This document shows positions 43,471 through 52,412 of a stretch of 64,000 nt of DNA, piece by piece. The first letter of the stretch is position 1; every line of letters begins with the position of its first letter. Origin of the DNA: Ulvibacterium sp965228935 (GTDB lineage: Bacteria; Bacteroidota; Bacteroidia; Flavobacteriales; Flavobacteriaceae); the NCBI RefSeq assembly GCF_965228935.1, contig NZ_OZ245846.1, positions 5,642,001 through 5,706,000 of the forward strand. Direction: 5' to 3'. The notes under the pieces were generated by a model, which made no database searches, was not told where the DNA came from, and saw nothing but the letters and a program-made list of their open reading frames with translations. Both the position numbers and the translations under genes were made by a program.

Positions 43471-44076
43471 TTATTTTGAGTATAACTCGACTATTAATTG
43501 TTCCTTGATGTTCTCAGGAATCTGTAAACGTTCGGGAGTAGAAACAAAAGTACCTTCCTTCTTTTCAGCATTCCATGTAATCCATTCATATACACTGCTA
43601 TTGGCCGCCAATGCATCCTGTATCGCTTGCAAGGACTTGGATTTTTCCCTTACACCAACAACATCTCCTGGTCGTAGGGAGTAGGATGGTATATTCACCA
43701 GTTCCCCGTTTACGGTAATGTGCCTGTGGGAAACCAACTGCCTAGCGCCTCTTCTTGATGTGGAAATACCCATTCTGTAAACCACATTGTCCAAACGGGA
43801 CTCGCACAATTGCAATAAAACTTCACCGGTAACTCCTTCTTTACGTTTAGCGTTTGCAAAAAGATTGCGGAACTGTTTTTCCAGAATACCGTAGGTATAC
43901 TTGGCTTTTTGTTTCTCCATTAACTGGATGGCATACTCCGACTTTTTTCCGCGGCGTCTGTTCTGTCCATGTTGTCCCGGAGGATAATTTTTCTTCTCAA
44001 AAGACTTGTCGTCTCCAAAAATCGCTTCTCCGAACTTTCGGGCGATCTTACTTTTTGGTCCTGTGTATCTTGCCAT
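43471..44076 (-). CDS. rpsD: 30S ribosomal protein S4
   Basis: Primary 16S rRNA binding protein, 201 aa. The S4 RNA-binding domain around residues 92-155 (CESRLDNVVYRMGISTSRRGARQLVSHRHI) is clear. The N-terminal zinc-binding cysteines found in some S4 proteins are absent, so this is the zinc-free form. Confidence 0.98.
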   Translation of the reverse strand: MARYTGPKSKIARKFGEAIFGDDKSFEKKNYPPGQHGQNRRRGKKSEYAIQLMEKQKAKYTYGILEKQFRNLFANAKRKEGVTGEVLLQLCESRLDNVVYRMGISTSRRGARQLVSHRHITVNGELVNIPSYSLRPGDVVGVREKSKSLQAIQDALAANSSVYEWITWNAEKKEGTFVSTPERLQIPENIKEQLIVELYSK

Positions 44077-44165
44077 TTTCCTATAGTTTGAAGTGCGATT
44101 ATGAATTAAGGCTTATCCTTCGATAATCATTAGGTACACTTCTGTGAAATATATTTATATGTAAT

Positions 44166-44558
44166 TTATACCCTTCTTCTTTTGGGAGGTCTACATCCAT
44201 TGTGGGGCATTGGGGTAACATCAATGATTTCGGTTACCTCGATACCGTTATTATGGATGGTACGTATTGCCGATTCCCTTCCATTGCCTGGACCCTTAAC
44301 AAAAACCTTGACCTTCCTAAGGCCTGCTTCATGTGCGGTCTTTGAGCAATCTTCAGCAGCTACCTGTGCCGCATAGGGTGTATTTTTCTTGGAACCCCTA
44401 AAGCCCAACTTGCCTGCCGAGGACCACGAGATTACATCGCCCTTCTTATTGGTCAATGAAATTATAATATTGTTAAAAGAGGCAGTGATATGGGCCTCCC
44501 CCACGGAGTCCACGATAACCTTACGCTTTTTTGCCGCCTTTGTATTTGCCTTTGCCAT
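44166..44558 (-). CDS. rpsK: 30S ribosomal protein S11
   Basis: Small-subunit platform protein, 130 aa. It is recognised by ASFNNIIISLTNKKGDVISWSSAGKLGFRGSKKNTPYAAQ-type segments and the C-terminal DVTPMPHNGCRPPKRRRV. It lies between rpsM and rpsD. Confidence 0.98.
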   Translation of the reverse strand: MAKANTKAAKKRKVIVDSVGEAHITASFNNIIISLTNKKGDVISWSSAGKLGFRGSKKNTPYAAQVAAEDCSKTAHEAGLRKVKVFVKGPGNGRESAIRTIHNNGIEVTEIIDVTPMPHNGCRPPKRRRV

Positions 44559-44604
44559 TTTCTTTTCGTGTTTAGTATGAAGCTTAGTACTTTATACCAA
44601 TTTG

Positions 44605-44979
44605 TTATTTCGTAGCCTTTTTCTTGTTGGCCACCGTCTTTCTTTTTCCTTTACGGGTCCTGGAATTGTTCTTTGTCCTTTGCCCCCTTAAAGGTAATCC
44701 TGATCTATGACGTATGCCCCTATAGCAACCGATATCCATAAGACGCTTAATGTTCAACTGGGTTTCGGAACGCAATTCACCTTCTATGGTATAGGACGAA
44801 ACGGCTTCCCGAATCCGACCTATTTCGTCGTCATTCCAGTCGGATACCTTGGTATCCTCATTAACTTGGGCCTTTTCCAAAATTTCCAGGGCCCTACTTT
44901 TTCCAATACCAAAAATATAGGTAAGGGCTATTACACCTCTTTTATGTTTCGGTATATCTATACCTGCAATTCTTGCCAT
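44605..44979 (-). CDS. rpsM: 30S ribosomal protein S13
   Basis: Small-subunit head protein contacting tRNA and the 50S subunit, 124 aa. Typical motifs are ARIAGIDIPKHKRGVIALTY and the C-terminal RGIRHRSGLPLRGQRTKNNS. Confidence 0.98.
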   Translation of the reverse strand: MARIAGIDIPKHKRGVIALTYIFGIGKSRALEILEKAQVNEDTKVSDWNDDEIGRIREAVSSYTIEGELRSETQLNIKRLMDIGCYRGIRHRSGLPLRGQRTKNNSRTRKGKRKTVANKKKATK

Positions 44980-44981
44980 AA

Positions 44982-45098
44982 CTATCCTTGTCTTTGTTTA
45001 AATCTAGGATTCTTTTTGTTGATTACGTACAATCGTCCCTTTCTACGGACGATTTTGCACTCGGCACTTCTTTTTTTTATCGATGCTCTTACTTTCAT
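44982..45098 (-). CDS. rpmJ: 50S ribosomal protein L36, zinc-free form
   Basis: A 38-aa protein read from the minus strand: MKVRASIKKRSAECKIVRRK, then GRLYVINKKNPRFKQRQG. Only one cysteine is present, so the CxxC...C...H zinc ribbon of the C+ form is missing. It sits between infA and rpsM, ending 2 bp before the rpsM start. Confidence 0.96.
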   Translation of the reverse strand: MKVRASIKKRSAECKIVRRKGRLYVINKKNPRFKQRQG

Positions 45099-45107
45099 GT
45101 CTCCTGC

Positions 45108-45323
45108 TTAATATCTATATGTAATTCTAGCTTTGGTGAGGTCATATGGACTCATCTCCAACTTCACCTTGTCCCCTGGAAGCAATTTGATGTAGTGCAT
45201 GCGCATTTTTCCGGAAATATGGGCGGTGACCACATGACCATTTTCCAACTCTACCCGAAACATTGCATTGGACAATGCTTCTATTATGCTACCATCTTGT
45301 TCTATTGGTGCTTGCTTGGCCAT
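45108..45323 (-). CDS. infA: Translation initiation factor IF-1
   Basis: A 71-aa single OB-fold protein that occupies the ribosomal A site during initiation. The pattern AKQAPIEQDGSIIEALSNAMF, VELENGHVVTAHISGKMRMH and the end YDLTKARITYRY is standard. It follows secY by 3 bp, as in other bacteria. Confidence 0.98.
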   Translation of the reverse strand: MAKQAPIEQDGSIIEALSNAMFRVELENGHVVTAHISGKMRMHYIKLLPGDKVKLEMSPYDLTKARITYRY

Positions 45324-45326
45324 AAA

Positions 45327-46670
45327 TTATGCTACTTTTCTATTTTTTCCAGTTTTCATTAATCCATCATAATGCCTGTTCAGCAAATACGCATTTACTT
45401 GTTGAACGGTATCAATGGCGACTCCCACCATAATTAACAGGGAGGTTCCTCCATAAAACAAGGCCCATCCTGCCTGAACATCCATTAGTTTTACCACCAC
45501 CGCAGGCAAAACGGCTAAAACGGCCAGGAATATGGAACCTGGAAGCGTTATCAGGGACATGATCTTATCCAGGAAGTCGGCCGTTTCCTTGCCGGGTCGT
45601 ATACCGGGTATAAACCCTCCGCTTCTCTTTAAATCATCGGCCATTTTATTGGTAGGCACGGTAATCGCCGTATAGAAAAATGTAAATATTACGATGAGTA
45701 CTCCAAATAAAATGTTGTATGCCAAACCGAATATATCGCTAAACTGTACCTCCATCCATTGTCCAAAGGCTGTATCATTAAATGTCTTTCCCAATAATCC
45801 CGGGGCGAACATAATGGCTTGGGCAAAAATAATGGGCATTACACCGGATGCATTCAACTTTAATGGGATATATTGTCTTGACCCCATTACATTCTTCTCA
45901 TATCCACCAGATGCCGATCTTCTTGCATACTGCACAGGAATCCGTCTTGTAGCCATTACCAATAGCACACTGGCCAGGATAACCAGGAACCAAAGGATGA
46001 CCTCAATCAAAATAAACATCAGTCCGCCGGTATTATTCGTAGTCCTTGAAAAGAACTCTTGTACAAAGGACTGGGGCATTGTCGCAATGATCCCGATCAT
46101 GATCAGCAAGGAAATACCGTTTCCGATACCCTTATCCGTAATTTTCTCGCCCAACCACATGGCAAAGACACAACCTGTGACCAAAATAATTACGGCAGGA
46201 ATCATGAAATTAAGACCTTTTCCCAAAAGGAAGGCGCTATCCCTGACCCCAAAGGCCTCTAATCCATACAAATATGCCGGTGCCTGAACGATACAGATTC
46301 CTATGGTCAACCATCTGGTAATCTGGTTTTTGGTCTTTCTTCCACTTTCACCTTCCTTATCCAGTTTTTGAAGATAGGGAATGGCTATCCCCATTAATTG
46401 AACCACAATGGAGGCCGAAATGTAGGGCATAATCCCTAAAGCAAAAATCGATGCATTTGCAAATGCTCCTCCAGTAAAGGCGTTCAACAAACCGAAAATA
46501 CCTTGATCCGTACTGGAGGCCAATTCGGCAAGTTGTGATGAATCAATACCTGGAAGAACAATTTGGCAACCAAATCGGTATACCAAAAGAAGACCCAAGG
46601 TAACCATGATACGATTCCTAAGCTCTTCTATCTTCCAAATATTGGATATGGTATCAAAAAATTTCTTCAT
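45327..46670 (-). CDS. secY: Preprotein translocase subunit SecY
   Basis: Channel subunit of the Sec translocon in the inner membrane, 447 aa with ten membrane helices. It begins KKFFDTISNIWKIEELRNRI and has the plug region near residues 60-75 and the basic cytoplasmic loop RIPVQYARR. It lies between rplO and infA in the spc operon. Confidence 0.98.
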   Translation of the reverse strand: MKKFFDTISNIWKIEELRNRIMVTLGLLLVYRFGCQIVLPGIDSSQLAELASSTDQGIFGLLNAFTGGAFANASIFALGIMPYISASIVVQLMGIAIPYLQKLDKEGESGRKTKNQITRWLTIGICIVQAPAYLYGLEAFGVRDSAFLLGKGLNFMIPAVIILVTGCVFAMWLGEKITDKGIGNGISLLIMIGIIATMPQSFVQEFFSRTTNNTGGLMFILIEVILWFLVILASVLLVMATRRIPVQYARRSASGGYEKNVMGSRQYIPLKLNASGVMPIIFAQAIMFAPGLLGKTFNDTAFGQWMEVQFSDIFGLAYNILFGVLIVIFTFFYTAITVPTNKMADDLKRSGGFIPGIRPGKETADFLDKIMSLITLPGSIFLAVLAVLPAVVVKLMDVQAGWALFYGGTSLLIMVGVAIDTVQQVNAYLLNRHYDGLMKTGKNRKVA

Positions 46671-46682
46671 AACATTCTTTCC

Positions 46683-47135
46683 TTATAAACTTATTGCCTC
46701 TCCACCTGCAGCCTCTATCGCCGCTTTGGCACTGGCAGTAAATTTATGAACGGAAACTTTAAGCGAGGCTTTCAACTCACCACGCCCAAGGATTTTGACC
46801 AAGTCATTTTTACGGGCCAATCTATTTTCAATCAACGTGTCCAAAGTAACTATATCCTTTATTACTTTTCTGTCCACCAAATCTTGTAAGGTATCCAAAT
46901 TTATGCCCTTGTACTCTTTTCGGTTGATATTGGTAAACCCAAATTTGGGAACACGTCTTTGCAGTGGCATTTGTCCTCCTTCAAAACCTATCTTCTTGGA
47001 ATATCCAGATCTAGATTTTGCACCTTTATGGCCTCTGGTAGCTGTACCTCCCTTTCCGGAGCCTTGGCCCCTTCCTACTCTTTTTCCTTCCTTATGGACA
47101 GCACCTTTGGCTGGTTTTAGATTACTTAAATTCAT
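46683..47135 (-). CDS. rplO: 50S ribosomal protein L15
   Basis: Large-subunit assembly protein, 150 aa. The Gly/Lys/Arg-rich N-terminus (GKRVGRGQGSGKGGTATRG) and FEGGQMPLQRRVPKFGF are diagnostic. Confidence 0.97.
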   Translation of the reverse strand: MNLSNLKPAKGAVHKEGKRVGRGQGSGKGGTATRGHKGAKSRSGYSKKIGFEGGQMPLQRRVPKFGFTNINRKEYKGINLDTLQDLVDRKVIKDIVTLDTLIENRLARKNDLVKILGRGELKASLKVSVHKFTASAKAAIEAAGGEAISL

Positions 47136-47146
47136 CGTCCTTTATA

Positions 47147-47326
47147 TTAAGCTCCTTCGGTAGACACCAAATGTTTTACTTTGTTTATCATGCCCAGGAT
47201 ATTGGGCGTGTCCTCATGCTCCACTACTTGCCCTATTTTTCGCAAACCAAGCGCCTTCAAAGTCCTTTTTTGATCTTGTGGCCGCTTAATGCTACTCCTA
47301 ACCTGTTTTACTTTGATTTTTGCCAT
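47147..47326 (-). CDS. rpmD: 50S ribosomal protein L30
   Basis: A 59-aa large-subunit protein. The ATG at 47326 (MAKIKVKQVRSSIKRPQDQK) was chosen instead of a TTG four codons upstream. The DTPNILGMINKVKHLV segment is typical. It precedes rplO by 11 bp. Confidence 0.96.
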   Translation of the reverse strand: MAKIKVKQVRSSIKRPQDQKRTLKALGLRKIGQVVEHEDTPNILGMINKVKHLVSTEGA

Positions 47327-47338
47327 TATCCTTACCAA

Positions 47339-47863
47339 TTATCCTTTAAACACCTTTTCCAGGGAAATACCTCTTTGCCTTGCAACGGTCCTAGCATCCC
47401 TAAGTTGCAACAACGCATCAAAAGTTGCCTTTACCACGTTGTGGGGATTGGACGACCCCTGGGATTTTGACAATACATCCTGTACGCCTACAGATTCCAA
47501 GACCGCTCTTACGGCTCCTCCCGCAATTACCCCGGTACCATGGGATGCTGGCTGGATATACACTCGAGCACCACCATACTTTCCTTTTTGCTCGTGAGGT
47601 AATGTACCTTTATTCAAAGGAATACGAATTAGGTTCTTCTTTGCGTCCTCAATAGCTTTGGCAATGGCCGTAGCCACCTCCTTGGACTTGCCCAAACCAT
47701 GTCCCACAACACCATTTTCATCACCAACAACAACAATAGCGGAAAAGCCAAAAGCTCTTCCTCCCTTGGTTACCTTGGTTACCCTTTGGACGCCGACCAA
47801 TCTATCCTTTAATTCCAAGCCTCCTGGCTTAACGGTCTCAACATTTTTGTATTTCTGGTACAT
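47339..47863 (-). CDS. rpsE: 30S ribosomal protein S5
   Basis: Accuracy-related small-subunit protein at the mRNA entry site, 174 aa. The dsRNA-binding-like N-terminal domain (LKDRLVGVQRVTKVTKGGRAF) and the C-terminal domain (GTGVIAGGAVRAVLESVGVQ) are intact. Confidence 0.98.
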   Translation of the reverse strand: MYQKYKNVETVKPGGLELKDRLVGVQRVTKVTKGGRAFGFSAIVVVGDENGVVGHGLGKSKEVATAIAKAIEDAKKNLIRIPLNKGTLPHEQKGKYGGARVYIQPASHGTGVIAGGAVRAVLESVGVQDVLSKSQGSSNPHNVVKATFDALLQLRDARTVARQRGISLEKVFKG

Positions 47864-47871
47864 ACCTAATC

Positions 47872-48228
47872 TTAAAATTTTAGTCCTGCTTCCCTGGCTC
47901 CCTCGGCCAAAGCTTTTACCCTTCCATGATAAAGATTTCCGCCCCTATCGAAGGCAACTTTTTCAATACCTGCCTTGATGCATTTTTCGGCAATGGCCTT
48001 GCCCACCAAAGTGGACACTTCCGTTTTTGTCCCTTTTGTCTTGGCCAAATCCTTGTCTCGGGAAGAGGCAGCGACCAAAGTCTCGCCTTTTTTGTCGTCT
48101 ATTACTTGGGCATAGATTTCACTATTACTTCTAAAAACGGACAACCGTGGCCTCTCCGCCGTTCCGGAGGATACTTTACGTATTCTCTTCCTTATCCTAT
48201 ATTTTCTTTCGGTCTTTGATAATGCCAT
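47872..48228 (-). CDS. rplR: 50S ribosomal protein L18
   Basis: 5S rRNA-binding protein, 118 aa. Motifs are TAERPRLSVFRSNSEIYAQVI and VAFDRGGNLYHGRVKALAEG. Confidence 0.97.
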   Translation of the reverse strand: MALSKTERKYRIRKRIRKVSSGTAERPRLSVFRSNSEIYAQVIDDKKGETLVAASSRDKDLAKTKGTKTEVSTLVGKAIAEKCIKAGIEKVAFDRGGNLYHGRVKALAEGAREAGLKF

Positions 48229-48239
48229 TGCTCGTAATA

Positions 48240-48782
48240 TTAAGCTGATTTACCTGCTTTTCTTCTTAATTGCTCGCCAACAAATTTGATACCTTTTCCT
48301 TTATAAGGCTCCGGTTTACGGAATGATCGTATCTTGGCCGCTATTTGTCCCACCAACTGTTTATCATGGGAGGTCAATTTTATAATCGGATTTTTCCCTT
48401 TCTCCGAAGTAGTCTCTACTTTCACTTCAGGTGCCAGATCCATGACAATATTGTGGGAGAATCCCAAGGCAAGGTCTAACTTCTGTCCCTGATTGGAAGC
48501 CCTATATCCTACTCCTACCAACTCCAATTCCTTTGTCCACCCTTTGGAAACACCTTCCACCATATTATTGATCAGTGATCGGTACAATCCATGCTTGGCC
48601 TTGTGTTCCTTGGAATCCGAAGGTCGGGTAACCAAAACTTGGCCCTCTTCCACCTTTATGGATACCCCGGAATATTCCTGTATCAACTCTCCAAGTTTAC
48701 CCTTTACCGTAACCGCATTATCATTGATTTCTACGGTTACTCCCTCGGGAATCGCTATCGGGCTATTACCTATTCTAGACAT
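48240..48782 (-). CDS. rplF: 50S ribosomal protein L6
   Basis: Large-subunit protein near the GTPase centre, 180 aa with two related domains. It starts SRIGNSPIAIPEGVTVEI and ends with the KPEPYKGKGIKF signature plus a basic tail. Confidence 0.98.
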   Translation of the reverse strand: MSRIGNSPIAIPEGVTVEINDNAVTVKGKLGELIQEYSGVSIKVEEGQVLVTRPSDSKEHKAKHGLYRSLINNMVEGVSKGWTKELELVGVGYRASNQGQKLDLALGFSHNIVMDLAPEVKVETTSEKGKNPIIKLTSHDKQLVGQIAAKIRSFRKPEPYKGKGIKFVGEQLRRKAGKSA

Positions 48783-48805
48783 TTTTTACTTCTTTACTAA
48801 ACTCA

Positions 48806-49204
48806 TTAATATACGTAGCACAAGACCTCTCCACCTACATTGTCATTCTTGGCCTGTTTACTGGTCATTACCCCGTGGGAGGTAGACACTATGGCAATTC
48901 CCAAACCGTTAAGGACCCGGGGCAAATCCTCGGAACTTGCATATTTACGTAATCCGGGCTTACTCACACGCTGAATTTTCTTTATAACCGGTTCCTTGGT
49001 CAACTTATCGTACTTAAGGGCTATCTTGATGGTACCCTGCACATCGTTATCCTCAAACTTATAACTTAAGATATACCCCTGGTCAAAGAGTATCTTGGTT
49101 ATTTCCTTTTTAAGGTTCGAAGCGGGAATTTCAACCACGCGATGTCCGGCCCTACTAGCGTTCCTAACCCTTGTTAAATAATCTGCTATAGTATCTGTAA
49201 CCAT
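48806..49204 (-). CDS. rpsH: 30S ribosomal protein S8
   Basis: Central-domain 16S binding protein and, in E. coli, the translational repressor of the spc operon; 132 aa. Recognised by DTIADYLTRVRNASRAGH and the C-terminal GIAIVSTSHGVMTSKQA. Confidence 0.98.
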   Translation of the reverse strand: MVTDTIADYLTRVRNASRAGHRVVEIPASNLKKEITKILFDQGYILSYKFEDNDVQGTIKIALKYDKLTKEPVIKKIQRVSKPGLRKYASSEDLPRVLNGLGIAIVSTSHGVMTSKQAKNDNVGGEVLCYVY

Positions 49205-49250
49205 TTCTCTTTAATTAAGAATATCCGTATTCGGAATTAAAACTATTAAA

Positions 49251-49520
49251 CTACCAACTGGCTTTTTTGACCCCTGGAATCAATCCCTTATTGGCCATTT
49301 CCCTGAACATAACCCTGGAAATGCCAAAGGTACGCATGTACCCCTTAGGCCTTCCGGTCAATTTACAACGGTTGTGCATACGAACTGGAGAGGCATTCCT
49401 CGGTAATTTTTGCAATGCTTCATAATCTCCCGCTTCTTTCAAGGCCTTGCGCTTTTCAGCATATTTAGCAACCGTTCTCGCCCTTTTCCTTTCACGGGCC
49501 TTCATTGATTCTTTAGCCAT
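49251..49520 (-). CDS. rpsN: 30S ribosomal protein S14, zinc-free form
   Basis: Small-subunit head protein, 89 aa, the longer C-minus form without the CxxC pairs of the 61-aa zinc form. The RNCxLTGRP-like motif is RCKLTGRPKGYMRTFGISR. Confidence 0.97.
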   Translation of the reverse strand: MAKESMKARERKRARTVAKYAEKRKALKEAGDYEALQKLPRNASPVRMHNRCKLTGRPKGYMRTFGISRVMFREMANKGLIPGVKKASW

Positions 49521-49521
49521 A

Positions 49522-50073
49522 CTAGTTCTTTTTAAAGGGTAGTCCCAATTCCGTTAACAATGATTTTGCCTCCTTATCCGTATTTGCGGAAGTGACAAAG
49601 GTAATGTCCATCCCGTTGATCCTGTTGATCTTGTCAATATTGATTTCCGGAAAAATAATCTGTTCCGTTACACCGAGGTTATAATTTCCCCTTCCGTCGA
49701 AACCCGTAGCCTTTATCCCTTGAAAATCCCTTACACGGGGCAAGGCCGTTGTAACAAGTCTGTCCAGGAACTCATACATCCGCTCTCCGCGAAGTGTAAC
49801 TTTTGCACCGATGGGCATTCCCTTTCTCAACTTAAAGGCGGCCACATCCTTTTTGGAAATGGTGGCAACTGCCTTTTGACCGGTAATAATACCAAGTTCC
49901 TCAACGGCATGATCGATCAACTTCTTATCCGCAACGGCGGCACCGACTCCCCTACTTACCACAATCTTCTTCAGCTTGGGCACTTCCATTACATTCTTGT
50001 AACCGAATTCCTGCTTTAAGGCATCTATGATCCGTTCACTATATTCTTTCTTTAACCTTGCTACGTAAGCCAT
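49522..50073 (-). CDS. rplE: 50S ribosomal protein L5
   Basis: 5S rRNA-binding protein of the central protuberance, 183 aa. Motifs are VMEVPKLKKIVVSRGVG, GAKVTLRGERMYEFLDRL and GMDITFVTSANTDKEAK. It precedes rpsN by one base. Confidence 0.98.
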   Translation of the reverse strand: MAYVARLKKEYSERIIDALKQEFGYKNVMEVPKLKKIVVSRGVGAAVADKKLIDHAVEELGIITGQKAVATISKKDVAAFKLRKGMPIGAKVTLRGERMYEFLDRLVTTALPRVRDFQGIKATGFDGRGNYNLGVTEQIIFPEINIDKINRINGMDITFVTSANTDKEAKSLLTELGLPFKKN

Positions 50074-50075
50074 AA

Positions 50076-50390
50076 TTAAATTACTTCATTCGATTTTTTG
50101 GAAACTCGCACTTTCTTTCCATCCCTAATTTCGAACCCGACCCTGGTCGTTTCTCCCGACTTTGCATCGATCAACAATAGATTGGAAATATGGATGGGTG
50201 CCTCCTTTTTGATAATACCTCCTTGCGGGTTCTTGGCACTCGGCTTTTCATGTTTGGAAACCATATTGGCCCCTTCCACGATTGCCTTATTTTTCTTGAT
50301 ATCCACGCTCAGAATCTTGCCTTCGGTCCCCTTGTGGTCACCGGCAATGATTCGTACCGTATCTCCTGTCCTTACTTTTAGCTTTCTCAT
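50076..50390 (-). CDS. rplX: 50S ribosomal protein L24
   Basis: Early assembly protein with a KOW motif, 104 aa. The frame extends 14 codons upstream (to 50432, inside rplN), but the ATG at 50390 starts MRKLKVRTGDTVRIIAGDHK, as in relatives, so I used it. It ends 2 bp before rplE. Confidence 0.96.
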   Translation of the reverse strand: MRKLKVRTGDTVRIIAGDHKGTEGKILSVDIKKNKAIVEGANMVSKHEKPSAKNPQGGIIKKEAPIHISNLLLIDAKSGETTRVGFEIRDGKKVRVSKKSNEVI

Positions 50391-50403
50391 TTCCAATATA
50401 CTA

Positions 50404-50772
50404 TTATAGTACCTCTGGTGCCAAGGATACAATTTTCATAAATTGTTTCTCCCGAAGCTCCCTAGCTACGGGGCCAAAAACCCGAGTTCCCCTCATTTCC
50501 CCTGTTGGATTCAACAATACACAGGCATTGTCATCAAAACGTATATAGGAACCATCCGGTCTTCTCACCTCTTTTTTGGTCCTAACCACCACGGCAGTGG
50601 AAACAGCACCTTTCTTTATTCCGCCATTGGGAGTCGCTTCCTTAACGGTGACTACTATTTTGTCCCCAATGGAGGCATATCTCCTTTTTGTTCCCCCGAG
50701 CACCCGAATGGTCAAAACTTCCTTTGCCCCCGTATTGTCCGCTACCTTTAGCCTAGATTCTTGCTGTAACAT
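50404..50772 (-). CDS. rplN: 50S ribosomal protein L14
   Basis: Intersubunit-face protein, 122 aa. It starts MLQQESRLKVADNTGAKEV and has RPDGSYIRFDDNACVLLN and GTRVFGPVARELREK. Confidence 0.98.
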   Translation of the reverse strand: MLQQESRLKVADNTGAKEVLTIRVLGGTKRRYASIGDKIVVTVKEATPNGGIKKGAVSTAVVVRTKKEVRRPDGSYIRFDDNACVLLNPTGEMRGTRVFGPVARELREKQFMKIVSLAPEVL

Positions 50773-50774
50773 AA

Positions 50775-51032
50775 TTATTTAGCTCTTTCCAAAATTTCTA
50801 CTAACCTCCAACATTTGGTCTTACTCAAAGGACGGGTCTCCATAATTTTTACGGTATCTCCCACGTTGCAATCGTTCTTCTCATCATGTGCAACGTATTT
50901 TTTCGTCTTTAAAACGAACTTACCGTACATGGGATGCTTAACCCTCTTGACTTCCGATACTACAATGGATTTCTCCATTCTATCACTAGTCACGACCCCT
51001 ATTCTCTCTTTTCTTAAATTTCTTTTTTCCAT
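50775..51032 (-). CDS. rpsQ: 30S ribosomal protein S17
   Basis: Primary 16S binding OB-fold protein, 85 aa. Recognised by RIGVVTSDRMEKSIVV and DCNVGDTVKIMETRPLSKTK. Confidence 0.97.
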   Translation of the reverse strand: MEKRNLRKERIGVVTSDRMEKSIVVSEVKRVKHPMYGKFVLKTKKYVAHDEKNDCNVGDTVKIMETRPLSKTKCWRLVEILERAK

Positions 51033-51045
51033 AAAGCAGAACCAA

Positions 51046-51237
51046 TTATTGGTTTTCCCTATTAGTTAATTCTGTTGCCAATCTTGCTATCGTTCTCCTC
51101 ACCTTTCGTATCTGAAGTGGGTTTTCCAAGGGTGTTACAAAATGGGCCATTTTCAAGTCCGCATGTTGCTTCTTAAATTCGGCCAGTTTTTCCGTAAGCT
51201 CTTCCGCCGACATTTGTTTTATCTCTTGTTTTTTCAT
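51046..51237 (-). CDS. rpmC: 50S ribosomal protein L29
   Basis: Exit-tunnel protein and docking site for trigger factor and SRP, 63 aa, a helical hairpin (EELTEKLAEFKKQHADLKMA; NPLQIRKVRRTIARLATEL). Confidence 0.96.
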   Translation of the reverse strand: MKKQEIKQMSAEELTEKLAEFKKQHADLKMAHFVTPLENPLQIRKVRRTIARLATELTNRENQ

Positions 51238-51249
51238 ATCACCTTACGA

Positions 51250-51675
51250 TTAATCCTTGTGCTCGTAATCCCGTGCAACGATAAATTTTGTTCTAACCGG
51301 TAATTTTTGTGCCGCCAAACGTAACGCTTCCTTGGCAATATCCATGGGTACGCCGGCCACCTCAAAGAGAATCCTTCCTGGTTTGACAATGGCCACGAAA
51401 TATTCCGGGGCTCCCTTACCCTTACCCATACGTACTTCCAAAGGTTTTTTGGTAATGGGTTTGTCCGGGAAAATCTTTATCCACAGTTGCCCTTCCCTTT
51501 TCATATATCGGGTAGCCGCAACACGCGCCGCCTCTATTTGTCTGGATGTTATAAACTTTGAATCCAAGGTCTTAATACCGAACATACCATTTGAAAGTTG
51601 ATGCCCCCTTCCGGCATTACCCTTCATACGGCCTTTCTGCATTTTGCGATACTTGGTTCTTTTTGGCTGTAACAT
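51250..51675 (-). CDS. rplP: 50S ribosomal protein L16
   Basis: Organises the A-site tRNA region of the 50S, 141 aa. It starts MLQPKRTKYRKMQKGRMKG and includes RMGKGKGAPEYFVAIVKPG. Confidence 0.98.
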   Translation of the reverse strand: MLQPKRTKYRKMQKGRMKGNAGRGHQLSNGMFGIKTLDSKFITSRQIEAARVAATRYMKREGQLWIKIFPDKPITKKPLEVRMGKGKGAPEYFVAIVKPGRILFEVAGVPMDIAKEALRLAAQKLPVRTKFIVARDYEHKD

Positions 51676-51694
51676 TTTCTATTTCTTTAAAAAA

Positions 51695-52411
51695 TTACTT
51701 TCTACGGCGTGGTTTTCTTCCTCCATCTTGCTTACCTCCTTTTCCCTGGCCCTTAGACATGCCGACCAATGGGGAAAGTTCCCGTTTACCGTATACCTCG
51801 CCCTTCATGATCCATACTTTAATACCCAACCTTCCATATGTAGTATGGGCCTCTTGCATTGCATAGTCAATATCCGCCCTAAAAGTGGATAAGGGAATCC
51901 GGCCTTCCTTATAGGACTCGGATCGCGCCATTTCAGCTCCATTCAAACGTCCTGATATTTGCACCTTGATTCCTTCCGCATTCATACGTATCGCGGCGGC
52001 AATGGCCATTTTTATGGCACGTCTAAATGATATTCTACTTTCTATTTGACGGGCAATACTGGCGGCGACCAAATTGGCATCCAACTCCGGTCTTTTAATT
52101 TCGTAGATATTGATCTGGACCTCCTTATTGGTAATCTTCTTAAGTTCCTCCTTCAATTTGTCCACTTCTTGTCCACCCTTACCAATAATGATACCCGGTC
52201 TGGCCGTGGTGATGGTAACGGTAATCAACTTTAGCGTACGCTCGATAATTACCCGGGATACGCTGGCCTTGGAAAGACGGGCGTGGATATACTTCCGTAT
52301 TTTTTCGTCCTCGGCCAATTTTTCACCATAATCGTTTCCTCCGTACCAGTTGGATTCCCATCCTCTGATGATTCCTAGACGATTCCCTATTGGATTTGTT
52401 TTTTGTCCCAT
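51695..52411 (-). CDS. rpsC: 30S ribosomal protein S3
   Basis: mRNA-entry helicase-region protein, 238 aa. The type-2 KH domain includes ARPGIIIGKGGQEVDKL, followed by the S3 C-terminal domain (ISGRLNGAEMARSESYKEG). The C-terminus is basic (GGKQDGGRKPRRRK). Confidence 0.98.
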   Translation of the reverse strand: MGQKTNPIGNRLGIIRGWESNWYGGNDYGEKLAEDEKIRKYIHARLSKASVSRVIIERTLKLITVTITTARPGIIIGKGGQEVDKLKEELKKITNKEVQINIYEIKRPELDANLVAASIARQIESRISFRRAIKMAIAAAIRMNAEGIKVQISGRLNGAEMARSESYKEGRIPLSTFRADIDYAMQEAHTTYGRLGIKVWIMKGEVYGKRELSPLVGMSKGQGKGGKQDGGRKPRRRK

Positions 52412-52412
52412 C

